Source of the DNA: CBDFKJ01 sp965248805
Lineage (GTDB): Bacteria > Pseudomonadota > Alphaproteobacteria > UBA6615
Length of the DNA stretch: 64,000 bases
Assembly (NCBI GenBank): GCA_965248805.1
Contig: CBDFKJ010000009.1
Coordinates: 558,001-622,000 of the forward strand
Direction of reading: 5' to 3'
Below are positions 8,180-16,539 of this stretch, piece by piece. Numbering within the stretch: position 1 is the stretch's first letter; every line of letters starts with the position of its first letter. The position numbers were made by a program, and so were the translations under genes. The notes below the pieces were generated by a model, which worked only from the letters and a program-made list of their open reading frames with translations, was not told the origin of the DNA and did no database searches.

Positions 8180-9564
8180 CCATGCTGCCGCATATTGCGA
8201 GCCGGGTGCTGGACACGCCGCTGGCGATCGGCCAGGCCAAGCTCGAGGCGATCCTCGCCGTGATCGGCCCGCGTATCGGTGTCGAGGTGCCGGCGCCCGG
8301 CATGTTGGGGACTTCCAATCGTGAGGGCCTGCCGGGGCCCGGCGTCATGAACGGCGACGGCCGACGACGCGGCGTGAATCTTGTAACGCCCGAGGGCATC
8401 ACCGTCATTCCGGTGTTCGGGACGCTGGTCAAACGGGCCGGCGCCATCGAGGCCGCCTCGGGCCTCACTTCCTACGGCCATCTCGAGGACCGGATCATGG
8501 ACGCCGCCACCGATCCGGCGGTGCGTGCCATCCTGCTCGCGGTCGACAGCCAGGGCGGCGAGGTCGCCGGGGTGTTCGATCTCACCGATCTCGTCTTCGA
8601 GGCGCGAAGCTTCAAGCCGGTCTGGGCGGTCGCCGACGAGCAGGCATTTTCCGGCGCCTATGCGATCGCGAGCGCGGCCGAGCGTCTGATCGTGCCGCGC
8701 ACCGGAGGCCTCGGTTCGATCGGCGTGATGGCGATCCATGTCGAACGCTCGGCGCGCGACGCCATGGAGGGGTTCCGCACCACCACCGTCCATGCCGGCG
8801 CGGCCAAGAACGACTTCAACCCGCACGAGACCCTGAAGGATGGTGCGCGCCGGACGCTGCAGGCCGAGGTCGACCGGGTCTACGGCCTGTTCGTCGACAC
8901 CGTCGCCCGCAACCGAGGTCTCACCGCCGATGCCGTGCGCGCCACCGAAGCCCGGCTTTACTTCGGTGAAGATGCGGTCCGCGCCGGTCTTGCCGACGAA
9001 GTCGGCACCATGCGCGACGCCCTTGCGTCGCTCGCCGTCACGCTCTCCGCCACTCGATCGATCCTCGCCGCGCCGGCCACCCGGCCTGGGGCGGCGAGCG
9101 CGCCACGCAAGCCGGCTACCGCACCAGCTTCCAGAAAGGAGATCGAGATGAACGGCGATATCACCACTGAGACCATCGAGACCGACGGCACTGCGCTGCC
9201 GAGTCCGGAGACCGCCGAGGCGGCGCCCGCACCCAAAGCGGCGAAGTCCGAGCCGACGATCGCCGAGGTGGTCGACCTCGACGCGGTCCGTAAGGAAGCG
9301 CGCGGCGAAGGCACAGCCGAAGCTGGGCTCATCGCCGAGCTTTGCACGCTGGCCGGCATGCCCGAGCGCACCGCCGACATGCTCGCCAAGGGACTCTCGG
9401 CCGAAGAGGTACGCCGGGAACTTCTGAACTTGAAGGCGGCCGCGGACGCCGAGGTGCAGAGCCATGTGCTGCCCGGTACCGGCACCGGCGCCCCCAACAA
9501 CCTTGACGACAATCCGGTGGTGCGGGCGGCGACAGCCCGGGCCGCCGCTGCAAAGGAGGCCTGA
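8176..9564 (+). CDS. prohead protease (S49/SppA type) fused to scaffold domain
   Basis: The 462-residue product begins at the ATG at 8176, which has GAGGAGG upstream and overlaps the portal stop. The protease core shows VDSQGGEV, the serine in EQAFSGAYAIASA and GGLGSIGVMA, typical of S49 capsid proteases such as lambda gpC. After about residue 320 the sequence becomes charged and helical, like a scaffold. An internal start at 9148 can produce this part alone. The enzyme matures the prohead and probably degrades the scaffold. Confidence 0.92.
   Translation: MTMLPHIASRVLDTPLAIGQAKLEAILAVIGPRIGVEVPAPGMLGTSNREGLPGPGVMNGDGRRRGVNLVTPEGITVIPVFGTLVKRAGAIEAASGLTSYGHLEDRIMDAATDPAVRAILLAVDSQGGEVAGVFDLTDLVFEARSFKPVWAVADEQAFSGAYAIASAAERLIVPRTGGLGSIGVMAIHVERSARDAMEGFRTTTVHAGAAKNDFNPHETLKDGARRTLQAEVDRVYGLFVDTVARNRGLTADAVRATEARLYFGEDAVRAGLADEVGTMRDALASLAVTLSATRSILAAPATRPGAASAPRKPATAPASRKEIEMNGDITTETIETDGTALPSPETAEAAPAPKAAKSEPTIAEVVDLDAVRKEARGEGTAEAGLIAELCTLAGMPERTADMLAKGLSAEEVRRELLNLKAAADAEVQSHVLPGTGTGAPNNLDDNPVVRAATARAAAAKEA
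9148..9564 (+). CDS. nested capsid scaffold protein (Nu3-like), internal start
   Basis: Inside the protease gene an in-frame ATG at 9148 follows AAAGGAGATCGAG, a stronger ribosome-binding site than most in the window. The product would be 138 residues, mostly acidic and helical, ending at the same stop. Lambda makes its scaffold Nu3 in this way from gene C. The sequence shows the site; use of the start is inferred. Confidence 0.65.
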   Translation: MNGDITTETIETDGTALPSPETAEAAPAPKAAKSEPTIAEVVDLDAVRKEARGEGTAEAGLIAELCTLAGMPERTADMLAKGLSAEEVRRELLNLKAAADAEVQSHVLPGTGTGAPNNLDDNPVVRAATARAAAAKEA

Positions 9565-9567
9565 TCC

Positions 9568-10239
9568 GTGAACGCTTACTCTGAGTCCACCTACCTCGGC
9601 GACGTCCTCAAATGCGAGGCGCCGAACTTCTACAGTCGCGACACGGTAACGGTGCTCGCCGGTGACGGCGCCGAGCGGGCCCTCAAGGTCGGCGCAGTGG
9701 TCGCCCGGCGGACCCGGGCCACGGTCACGGTGACCGCCGGTGGCGGCAACACCGGTGACGGCGCCGCGACCATGGCCGACCCGCCGCTCGGCGTCCGGGC
9801 CGAGGCCGGCATCTACCGGCTCGCCTGCACCACCGCCGGGGTCAACGGCGGCACCTTCCAGGTGTTGACACCGAAGGGGTACGTGCTTCCCGATCTCACG
9901 GTCGGCACTGCCTATGAGGGCAATCACCTCAACCTCACCGTTGCCGACGGCGCCACCGATTTCGTCGCGGGCGATACGTTCGCGATCGAGGTATTGGGCG
10001 ACGGCAAGGTGGTCGGCCTCGATCCGGCCGCTGTCGACGGCACGGCCGAGGCCATCGGCATTGCCGCCTATGACGTCACCGCGCCCGACGGGACCGACAC
10101 GGAAGTCACGGCGATCCTGCGCGATGCCGTCCTCGCCGACCGGGCGATCGTCTGGCCCGCCGGTATCACCGATGAAGGCAAGGCGATCGCCGTCGCCGAT
10201 CTCGAGGCCCGCGGCATCCTCATCCGCAAGGCCGCCTGA
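9568..10239 (+). CDS. head decoration protein (gpD-like)
   Basis: The 223-residue product uses a GTG start three bases after the protease stop, with AAAGGAGGCC upstream. It lies between protease/scaffold and major capsid, where lambda-type phages carry the head-stabilising protein. The sequence is beta-rich with Gly/Thr/Val repeats (TVTAGGGNTGDGA) and a C-terminal segment (AVLADRAIVWP) typical of decoration proteins. It is longer than lambda gpD (110 residues) because of the inserted beta-rich middle region. Confidence 0.8.
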   Translation: MNAYSESTYLGDVLKCEAPNFYSRDTVTVLAGDGAERALKVGAVVARRTRATVTVTAGGGNTGDGAATMADPPLGVRAEAGIYRLACTTAGVNGGTFQVLTPKGYVLPDLTVGTAYEGNHLNLTVADGATDFVAGDTFAIEVLGDGKVVGLDPAAVDGTAEAIGIAAYDVTAPDGTDTEVTAILRDAVLADRAIVWPAGITDEGKAIAVADLEARGILIRKAA

Positions 10240-10314
10240 GCCCGACACCTCGATCATCCATCCTCTGCGACCATCTAATCGGCGCGGCTTCGCCGGCGCC
10301 GGAGGAGCTTTGCC

Positions 10315-11325
10315 ATGCCCATGAACAATCCTTTCGATACCCCCGCCTTCCACGTGACGGCGCTGACCGCGGCCATCAACATCCTGCCCAACAGCTATGG
10401 ACGGCTGGAACGCATGATGCTGATGCCGCCCCGGCCGGTGCGCTTCCGCCAGATCGCCGTCGAGGAGAAGAACGGGGTTCTCAACCTGCTGCCGACCCTC
10501 CCCATAGGCTCGCCCGGCACCGTCGGCGAGCGCGGCAAACGCAAGCTCCGCAGCTTCAACATCCCGCATATCCCGCACGACGACGTGGTGCTGCCCGAGG
10601 AGGTTCAGGGTATCCGCGCCTTCGGCTCGGAGAACGAGGCCCAGGCGCTGGCCGACGTCATGGCCGACCACCTCCAATCCATGCGCAACAAGCATGCGAT
10701 CACCTTGGAGCATCTGCGCATGGGCGCCCTCAAGGGGGTGATCCTCGATGCCGACGGCTCGGCCCTCTACGACCTCTATGCCGAGTTCGGCATCGAGGCG
10801 AAGACCATCGCCTTCGGTCTTGACGACGACGACACCGACGTCAAGAACCGCGGCATCTCGGTGCTACGCCATATCGAGGACAATCTCCGAGGCGAGTTCA
10901 TGACCCGGGTTCATGCCCTGGTCAGCCCGGAGTTCTTCGATGCGCTCACCTCTCACGCCAAGGTTGAGAAGGCCTATGAGCGCTGGATGGAAGGCGCGGC
11001 GCTGCGTGAAGACCTGCGCGCGGGCTTCACCTTCGGCGGCATCACTTTCGAGGAGTACCGCGGCCAGGCCACCGATCCGGACGGCGTCGTGCGCCGGTTC
11101 ATCGCCGAGAACGAGGGCCACGCCTTCCCGCTCGGCACCGTCGAGACCTTCGCGTCCTACTTCGCGCCGGCCGACTTCAACGAGACCGCCAACACCCTCG
11201 GTCAGCAGCTCTACGCCAAGCAGGAGCCGCGCAAGTTCGAGCGCGGTACCGATCTTCATACCCAGTCCAACCCGCTGCCCATGTGCCATCGCCCCGGCGT
11301 GCTGGTGAAGCTGACGGCCGAGTGA
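10315..11325 (+). CDS. major capsid protein, lambda gpE family
   Basis: The 336-residue protein forms the icosahedral shell. The N-terminal segment (NPFDTPAFHVTALTAAIN) and central region (ALKGVILDADGSALYDLYAEF) match the gpE-type capsid family, and the length is normal. A ribosome-binding site, GGAGGAGC, lies about ten bases upstream. The next gene begins at a GTG within two bases of the stop. Confidence 0.93.
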   Translation: MPMNNPFDTPAFHVTALTAAINILPNSYGRLERMMLMPPRPVRFRQIAVEEKNGVLNLLPTLPIGSPGTVGERGKRKLRSFNIPHIPHDDVVLPEEVQGIRAFGSENEAQALADVMADHLQSMRNKHAITLEHLRMGALKGVILDADGSALYDLYAEFGIEAKTIAFGLDDDDTDVKNRGISVLRHIEDNLRGEFMTRVHALVSPEFFDALTSHAKVEKAYERWMEGAALREDLRAGFTFGGITFEEYRGQATDPDGVVRRFIAENEGHAFPLGTVETFASYFAPADFNETANTLGQQLYAKQEPRKFERGTDLHTQSNPLPMCHRPGVLVKLTAE

Positions 11326-11326
11326 G

Positions 11327-11632
11327 GTGGACCCCTTCGCCACCGCGGTCGATGACTGCTTCCGGCATCTCGGACGCGATGCCGTCTATACGGCCGACGG
11401 CGGTGATCCCGTCACGGTCAGGGTGATCGCCAAGCGCCCGGACGAGATCGTCGGCCTCGGTGAGACCCGCATCCATGCCGGCACCGCGCTGTTCGATGTG
11501 CGCGCCTCGGAGATCGCCGAGCCGCGGCCCGGCGACCGTCTGAGCGTCGACGGCGAGGACTATCTCGTCCAGGGCGAACCGGTGAGCGATGCGGAACGGC
11601 TGATCTGGACATTGGAAGCCTGCCCGGCATGA
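11327..11632 (+). CDS. head-tail connector protein (FII-like position)
   Basis: The 101-residue product has a GTG start directly after the capsid stop. It is beta-rich, ending DYLVQGEPVSDAERLIWTL, as in small phage head-tail attachment proteins of the gpFII type. It overlaps the next gene by four bases. A damaged minus-strand homologue lies at about 54575-54725, so the gene belongs to a phage family present twice in this genome segment. Confidence 0.65.
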   Translation: MDPFATAVDDCFRHLGRDAVYTADGGDPVTVRVIAKRPDEIVGLGETRIHAGTALFDVRASEIAEPRPGDRLSVDGEDYLVQGEPVSDAERLIWTLEACPA

Positions 11633-12288
11633 AGCTCGCCGCCACCATGGTCGGCTCGCTAAAAGCGGACATGCAGGCCGAGCTGCGCCGTATCGAGCGC
11701 GCGGTGCCGGACGGTGTCGAAGCCGCCGGCGACAGGCTAAAGGGGAGCTTGCGCAAGCAGGTGGTCGCCGCCGGGCTCGGCGCGCGGCTGTCGCGCACCT
11801 GGCGCGGCAGGGTCTACAAGAACAAGGGCCACGACGCCGCGAGTTTCGTCTGGTCGAAAGCACCGCAGATCGCGTTGGCGTTCGACAAGGGCGCGGTGAT
11901 CAAGGGCAAGGGCGGCAACTGGCTCGCTATTCCGACCCCGGCTGCGCCGAAGCGCGGCGTCGGCGGCAAGCGCATCACGCCCGCCACGTTCCCGACCGGC
12001 CGCCACGGGCCGCTTCGCATGGTCCGCCGCTCCGGCCGTTCGGCGCTGCTGGTGGTCGACGGCGTGCGCGTGAGCGCCAAGACCGGACGGGTGGGAAGGC
12101 AGGCCAAGGGCGGCGGCCGTACCAGGTCGGGGCGCTTCAAGCAAGGCATCGCCACGGTCGTAATGTTCGTGCTGGTGCCGCGGGTGAAGCTGAAGAAGCG
12201 CCTCAATGTCGCCAGCGCGGCGAAGACCTGGGGGCGTAGGCTGCCGGCGATGATCCGGCAGCAGGTGCGGGTGACACCGGCGAGGTAG
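11629..12288 (+). CDS. tail completion/minor tail protein (DUF6441-like)
   Basis: The 219-residue, strongly basic protein lies between connector and tail-terminator genes, where lambda-type phages carry gpZ. The N-terminal helix (LKADMQAELRRIERAVPDG) and the segment GLGARLSRTWRGRVYKNKG are also seen in a deleted minus-strand copy at 54176-54578. DUF6441 membership is from memory. It probably acts in tail completion or head-tail joining. Confidence 0.6.
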   Translation: MKLAATMVGSLKADMQAELRRIERAVPDGVEAAGDRLKGSLRKQVVAAGLGARLSRTWRGRVYKNKGHDAASFVWSKAPQIALAFDKGAVIKGKGGNWLAIPTPAAPKRGVGGKRITPATFPTGRHGPLRMVRRSGRSALLVVDGVRVSAKTGRVGRQAKGGGRTRSGRFKQGIATVVMFVLVPRVKLKKRLNVASAAKTWGRRLPAMIRQQVRVTPAR

Positions 12289-12292
12289 CACA

Positions 12293-12727
12293 ATGCCCAG
12301 CAAGACCGAGCAGATCCTGACCGCGCTCACCCACCGGCTGCACGCGGTGCCGAAGGCCAAGGTCGAGCGCAACACCGCCGCGCCCGAGCGCATCCCGCAC
12401 GGCGGCCTGATCGTGCTGCGCGACGGCGATCCCGGTGAGCCGGAGCAAACGCTGGGCGGCATCGGCAGCGTCTATTACGCCCACGCGGTCGAGATCGAGA
12501 TCTATGTCGAGACCGGCGAGGCGGCCGTCAGGGACGCGGCCTTCGACGAGCTCGTGGTGTCAATCGGCCAGGTCCTCGACGGCGATCCCACCCTCGGTGG
12601 GCTCGCCTTCGGCATCACCACGGCCCGACCCGGGATCGACACCGAGGCGGTGGTCGGCGCACCGGCCATCAAGACCGGCACCGTCGAGTGCGTCATCGAG
12701 TACGAGACCGAAACGCCGCTCGGCTGA
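12293..12727 (+). CDS. tail terminator-like protein
   Basis: The 144-residue protein opens SKTEQILTALTHRLHAVPKA and ends in beta strands (GTVECVIEYETETP), a pattern typical of lambda gpU-type tail terminators, which cap the tail tube. It lies directly before the tail tube gene, as expected. A frameshifted minus-strand homologue lies at 52107-52551. Confidence 0.65.
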   Translation: MPSKTEQILTALTHRLHAVPKAKVERNTAAPERIPHGGLIVLRDGDPGEPEQTLGGIGSVYYAHAVEIEIYVETGEAAVRDAAFDELVVSIGQVLDGDPTLGGLAFGITTARPGIDTEAVVGAPAIKTGTVECVIEYETETPLG

Positions 12728-12763
12728 ATTCTCCGCCACCACCAGATGAAAGGAGAGACCCCC

Positions 12764-13723
12764 ATGGCCCGAGCCTATGGTTCGAGCGCCACGCTGCTGC
12801 TCAAACGCGAAACGACCTATGGCACGGCAGCGATTGGCAATTACGTCCGCATTCCCTTCAACCGCTGCACGCTGGGCTCGGAGCAGGGGCTGATCGACGA
12901 CCCGGTGCTGGGCCAGGGGCGCGACCCCTATGCGCCGCTGCAGGGCGCCATCATGGACGAGGGCGAGATCGTCGTGCCCGTCGATCCGCGCTATATCGGT
13001 CTTTGGCTCACTGGGTTGCTCGGTACCCCCACCACCACCGACGACGGCGGCACGCCGCCGGTCCATACCCACGAGTTCGTCTCGGGCAAGGACAGCCTGC
13101 CGAGCTACACAATCGAGGTCGGGCACAAGCAGGTGCCGGCCTACTTCCGGCATGGCGGCGTGGTGTTCGATTCCATCGCGCTGGAGTTCACCCGCTCCGG
13201 CGCCGCAGCCGCCACCATCCAATGCGTGGCCCAGGGCGAGACCCGCTTCAACGCGAGCCAGGGCGGCGCGCCTTCAAAGCTCGACTTCAAACGTATCAGC
13301 CAGTTCCAAGGGTCAATCAGCCGCGCCGGCACAGCGGTCGCCAACCTCACCGGCGGCTCGCTCACTTACGCCAACAACCTGGAGAAGATCGAGACCATAC
13401 GATCCGACGGTCTCATCGACGGCGCCGATCCCACCGTCGCCGCGCTCACAGGCACCATCGAGGTTCGGTTCGCGGACACGACGCTGATCGATCTCGCCTC
13501 CGACGGCACGGCGGTGGATCTCGAGTTCGCCTACCGCATCAGCGACGATCTCAAGCTCACCTTCGAGGCCCACGAGGTCTATCTGCCGAAGCCCAAGCTC
13601 GCCGTCGAGGGCCCGGGCGGCGTACAGGCGAGCTTCGATTTCCAGGGTGCGAAGAATGACACCGCAGGCCAAATGCTCACGGTGACCCTGATCAACGATC
13701 TGGACGGGACCGATTACGCATGA
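12764..13723 (+). CDS. major tail tube protein
   Basis: The 319-residue product starts at the ATG at 12764, which has AAAGGAGAG upstream; the earlier in-frame ATG at 12746 is part of that ribosome-binding site. It is beta-rich (VEIEVGHKQVPAYFRHGGVV, then FDSIALEFTRSG) and resembles the phage tail tube family that stacks into the tail shaft. A 62-base inverted fragment of a homologous gene is at 51326-51387. Its stop overlaps the next gene's start. Confidence 0.85.
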   Translation: MARAYGSSATLLLKRETTYGTAAIGNYVRIPFNRCTLGSEQGLIDDPVLGQGRDPYAPLQGAIMDEGEIVVPVDPRYIGLWLTGLLGTPTTTDDGGTPPVHTHEFVSGKDSLPSYTIEVGHKQVPAYFRHGGVVFDSIALEFTRSGAAAATIQCVAQGETRFNASQGGAPSKLDFKRISQFQGSISRAGTAVANLTGGSLTYANNLEKIETIRSDGLIDGADPTVAALTGTIEVRFADTTLIDLASDGTAVDLEFAYRISDDLKLTFEAHEVYLPKPKLAVEGPGGVQASFDFQGAKNDTAGQMLTVTLINDLDGTDYA

Positions 13724-14229
13724 TCTCACTCGAACGAAAGACCGAACCTTACGAGCTGACGCTGCCCTACGGCGTCAGCGTCACGGTGACGCCGCTCACC
13801 ACCGCCGCCATGGCGGCCGCGCAGGCCGAGGCGCGCAAGCGTCTGGACGGGTTGCAGGCGCAGGCGAAGGAGCGGACCGAAGCCGGCCTGCCGCTCGACG
13901 GATTGCCCGACCTCGATGACGACGATGCCCGCGAGGGGCAGTATCAGGCGCCCCTGATCCACAGCCTCGCGGCCCGCCACGTCACCGCCTGGTCGGGCAT
14001 CGAAGACGATCCGCCGGTCACGCGAGAGAACGTCGCGGCGCTCATGGACCTCTACCCGGTGGGCGAGCGGTTCATTCAGGAGTTCACGCTGCGCCAGGTG
14101 CTGCTGACATCAGCAAAAAACGCATCCGGGCCCTCTGCCGATGGCACCTCCATCCCGGCGGCGGGCCCGGCTACTGCCAAACCTGTGAGAAAGAGGGTGC
14201 CGCCTGCGCCCAAGGTGGCCTCGGCCTGA
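13720..14229 (+). CDS. tail assembly chaperone, short form (gpG-like)
   Basis: The 169-residue protein is encoded between tail tube and tape measure, where lambda carries gpG. The first 100 residues contain the usual beta-rich start followed by an acidic loop (PDLDDDDAREGQYQAPLIHS). After residue 134 the zero-frame tail is Pro/Ala/Lys-rich, low-complexity sequence that looks like read-through of another frame. A slippery site at 14115-14121 can shift ribosomes to the frame that continues to 14477. Confidence 0.8.
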   Translation: MISLERKTEPYELTLPYGVSVTVTPLTTAAMAAAQAEARKRLDGLQAQAKERTEAGLPLDGLPDLDDDDAREGQYQAPLIHSLAARHVTAWSGIEDDPPVTRENVAALMDLYPVGERFIQEFTLRQVLLTSAKNASGPSADGTSIPAAGPATAKPVRKRVPPAPKVASA

Positions 14230-14477
14230 ACGGCGAACCCTGTCCCTATCGCGAGCATGCGCTTCAAACTCTCGAAGAACACCAGGCCTGGGATGGCCTG
14301 ACGGCCTCCCTCGGGCAGCTACGCGTCGCGGCATCGGGCCGGGTCGTGGGGATCGACATGACCGCCGCGCTCGGCATCGCCCGGGCGCGCAGCTTCGATG
14401 AGGCCGTCGTCTCCGAGCTGCTGCAGTCGGCCGAGTCCGGGCTGATTGAGGCGATGAACGAGAGGAATGCGGATTGA
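13720..14477 (+). CDS. tail assembly chaperone, frameshifted long form (gpGT-like)
   Basis: With one -1 slip at 14115-14121 the protein has about 252 residues: 134 from the zero frame plus 118 from the -1 frame. The extension begins RIRALCRWHLHPGGGPGY, carries a cysteine cluster (CQTCEKEG, GEPCPY) that could bind zinc, and ends with a helical segment (FDEAVVSELLQSAESGLIEA). The long form would link the tail tube and tape measure during assembly. The extension has no start codon of its own near its beginning, which supports frameshifting. Confidence 0.7.
14115..14121 (+). promoter_or_regulatory. programmed -1 frameshift site A-AAA-AAC
   Basis: The heptamer A AAA AAC is in register with the zero frame (codons GCA AAA AAC). 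It matches the X-XXY-YYZ rule for simultaneous -1 slippage. Shifting opens a frame of 118 codons from 14121 to the stop at 14477. Lambda makes gpG-T in the same gene position by -1 frameshifting. No stimulatory structure was modelled. Confidence 0.75.
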
Positions 14478-14487
14478 GGGAACAGGC

Positions 14488-15978
14488 TCAGGAATTTGCG
14501 GTCGGCGGCTTTGGCTGTTCGTCGATCAGAGTGGCGCTGAGCAATTCGAGCCGCTGAACCGCTTGTCCGAATCCGATTTGTCCCCGTCCGTTCTGGATCT
14601 CCTGCTTGACTTTGTTGAAGACGCGTTTCGCGTGCTTGCCTTCCGAAATGCGCTTCTCAATTTCTGGGTCACCGCCTTTGTCTTTGATCTCACGGTCGGT
14701 TTGTTGCCGATATAGGTACCAATCCAAGAGTGGGGTGCGGATAGGACCCGGCGAAAACAGCGTGGAGTCGGCGAGCGACGACATATTGGGGATTTCATCC
14801 TCGAGAGCGGCCAGCACAATCGTGGTTTCGAACAATGCCCCCCGCATTCCGTATTGCAAAGCCTTCAAATCGGGACGGCCAAAAACGGCGTTAACAACAT
14901 CGAGATCGCTCGCCTCGCGGCTGATGAACCGATGATAAAGGTCGGAATCGATGGTCCGGAGAATCAACGCGACCGTAGTTGTCACCGCGAGCAGCACTCG
15001 GTCTTTCCGCAATGATGCCAACACCAGCCTCAGGCGGTGAAGCGTCTGAGGGATAGTCCGAACGCTGTGGTCGGATGTTCCAAGAAATGTCCATAGCAGC
15101 GCACGAACTTCATTCAGTACGTTCGGGTTTTTGGTGCGCGCGAAGTGACGTTCAATCTGCATCGCGGTGAACATCTTATCGATGAACGCAGCACGGTCGG
15201 GATCCGGCAGCCGGCAATCCACATCGAAGAAGCGCCGCAGGTATCCCTCGGCGTCGAAATTACTCCCGGAGAGGGCTCGCACCGAGTGCGCGAGCTGGTC
15301 ACGATTGACCGCCAGCACGAAGACGATGCGGTCCACGGAAAACAGGTGCTTGGCCACTTCAAGGAGTTCGACGGCATAGGAGGGGCGGCACCGGTCCAGC
15401 TCATCGATCATCAGGATGAGGGGCCGGCCGTCGCGCCCTTCTGACAGCGCATCGGCCGCCGCCTGCAGAGCGTCTTTGAATTCACGTACGGTTTTCCGCG
15501 CCTCTCGGTGTTGTGACAGACTTTCTTCGGCGTATGCGCTGAAGACCTTACCGAGCTCGACGCCTACTATCGGAAGTGTGGCTGCTGCGAGCTGGATTGT
15601 GCCCGGAGCCGCTCTTCGAAGAAAGTCTTTCGCCGCCTCCCTGATGGCGTCGATCTTGGTGCCCAACGGTTCTCCGGCGATCGTATGGAGACCTTCCGTG
15701 AGCTCAGTGGAGAGAGAGACGAACGGTTCCTCGGAAAAATCGGTCTCCCAGGCGTTGAACGATACAACCGGAAATTTCTCGTTGCGCAGATTCTGCGCCC
15801 AGATCCGGAGGAACGTGGTCTTGCCTGCGCCCCACGCGGCATCGACCGCGAGGACGCAGGGACCCTCGATGGTGCCGACGAGGTGCGTGAGGGTGTCCAC
15901 GGCCTCTCGCCGGTCGGGCAGGTCATGCTTGAAGGGATCGTCCTCTGGGACCTCGATGTCGCGGGGTTGTATTCGCAT
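14488..15978 (-). CDS. KAP-family P-loop NTPase (phage cargo gene)
   Basis: The 496-residue protein has a Walker A motif, AAWGAGKTT (residues 47-55), and a Walker B/KAP signature, LILMIDELDRCRP (near 190). Hydrophobic stretches occur near 128-150 and in RVLLAVTTTVALIL. KAP NTPases are often membrane-linked and several occur in phage-exclusion or defence contexts (Pif-type). Here the gene is antisense, filling the gap between tail chaperone and tape measure, and its sequence is visibly less GC-rich than its neighbours, so it looks like acquired cargo. A defence role is inferred, not shown. Confidence 0.85.
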   Translation of the reverse strand: MRIQPRDIEVPEDDPFKHDLPDRREAVDTLTHLVGTIEGPCVLAVDAAWGAGKTTFLRIWAQNLRNEKFPVVSFNAWETDFSEEPFVSLSTELTEGLHTIAGEPLGTKIDAIREAAKDFLRRAAPGTIQLAAATLPIVGVELGKVFSAYAEESLSQHREARKTVREFKDALQAAADALSEGRDGRPLILMIDELDRCRPSYAVELLEVAKHLFSVDRIVFVLAVNRDQLAHSVRALSGSNFDAEGYLRRFFDVDCRLPDPDRAAFIDKMFTAMQIERHFARTKNPNVLNEVRALLWTFLGTSDHSVRTIPQTLHRLRLVLASLRKDRVLLAVTTTVALILRTIDSDLYHRFISREASDLDVVNAVFGRPDLKALQYGMRGALFETTIVLAALEDEIPNMSSLADSTLFSPGPIRTPLLDWYLYRQQTDREIKDKGGDPEIEKRISEGKHAKRVFNKVKQEIQNGRGQIGFGQAVQRLELLSATLIDEQPKPPTANS

Positions 15979-16076
15979 GCCTATCTTCGCTCCTTGCCTG
16001 CGCGCCTGACCGGGGTCTCGGACCGGGCATCGGCATTTATCGATTTTCTCAAAGTAGTAGTTGAAGAGGCAATTCC

Positions 16077-16162
16077 ATGGCCAGGGCCCGCCACACCTAT
16101 GCGGTCCGTCTTGCGGTCGAGGGCGGCAACCGGGTCAAGGCCGACCTGGTCTCGGTGGGTGA
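16077..16162 (+). pseudogene. 5' fragment of tape measure gene, cut by IS3-family element
   Basis: The ATG at 16077 opens MARARHTYAVRLAVEGG and continues to VSVG, where the IS begins at 16160. Removing the IS (16160-17480) and one copy of the GGG duplication joins this frame exactly to GASGERSIKKIDRAS, the start of the long tape-measure frame. This is therefore the original N-terminus of that gene. Confidence 0.85.
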
Positions 16163-16212
16163 ACCGCTCCGGGTTTGGCGGAGGCTCCAACTCTTGAGAA
16201 AGTGGAGCCATT

Positions 16213-16539
16213 ATGAGCAAGACAAGGAACAGGTTTTCTTCTGAGGTTCGCGCCCGTGCGGTGCGGATGGTTGTGGATCACGAGGGCGAACACGCCTCGC
16301 GTTGGGCGGCTGTTTCCTCGATAGCTGGGAAGATCGGCTGCACGGCGCAGACACTCAATGAGTGGGTGAAGAGGTTCGAGCGCGATAGCGGCGTGCGCGC
16401 CGGCGTCCCCAGCGAGGTCGCCGAGCGGCTGAAAGCCCTGGAGCGGGAGAACCGCGACCTCCGGCAGGTCAACGAGATCCTGCGCAAGGCGAGCGCCTAT
16501 TTTGCCCAGGCGGAGCTCGACCGCCGGTTCAAGCCATGA
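16213..16539 (+). CDS. IS3-family transposase OrfA
   Basis: The 108-residue protein contains an N-terminal helix-turn-helix (SSEVRARAVRMVVDHEGE through IGCTAQTLNEWVKRFERD) for IS-end binding. A leucine-rich coiled coil (LERENRDLRQVNEILRKASA) follows, for multimer formation. The stop overlaps the orfB start (ATGA), and orfB is in the -1 frame relative to orfA, so an OrfAB fusion by frameshift is expected. Confidence 0.92.
   Translation: MSKTRNRFSSEVRARAVRMVVDHEGEHASRWAAVSSIAGKIGCTAQTLNEWVKRFERDSGVRAGVPSEVAERLKALERENRDLRQVNEILRKASAYFAQAELDRRFKP

Noticed and set aside
7987..10713. 908-codon minus-strand open frame
   Set aside because: It spans the portal, protease, decoration and capsid genes in antisense and has no recognisable domain.
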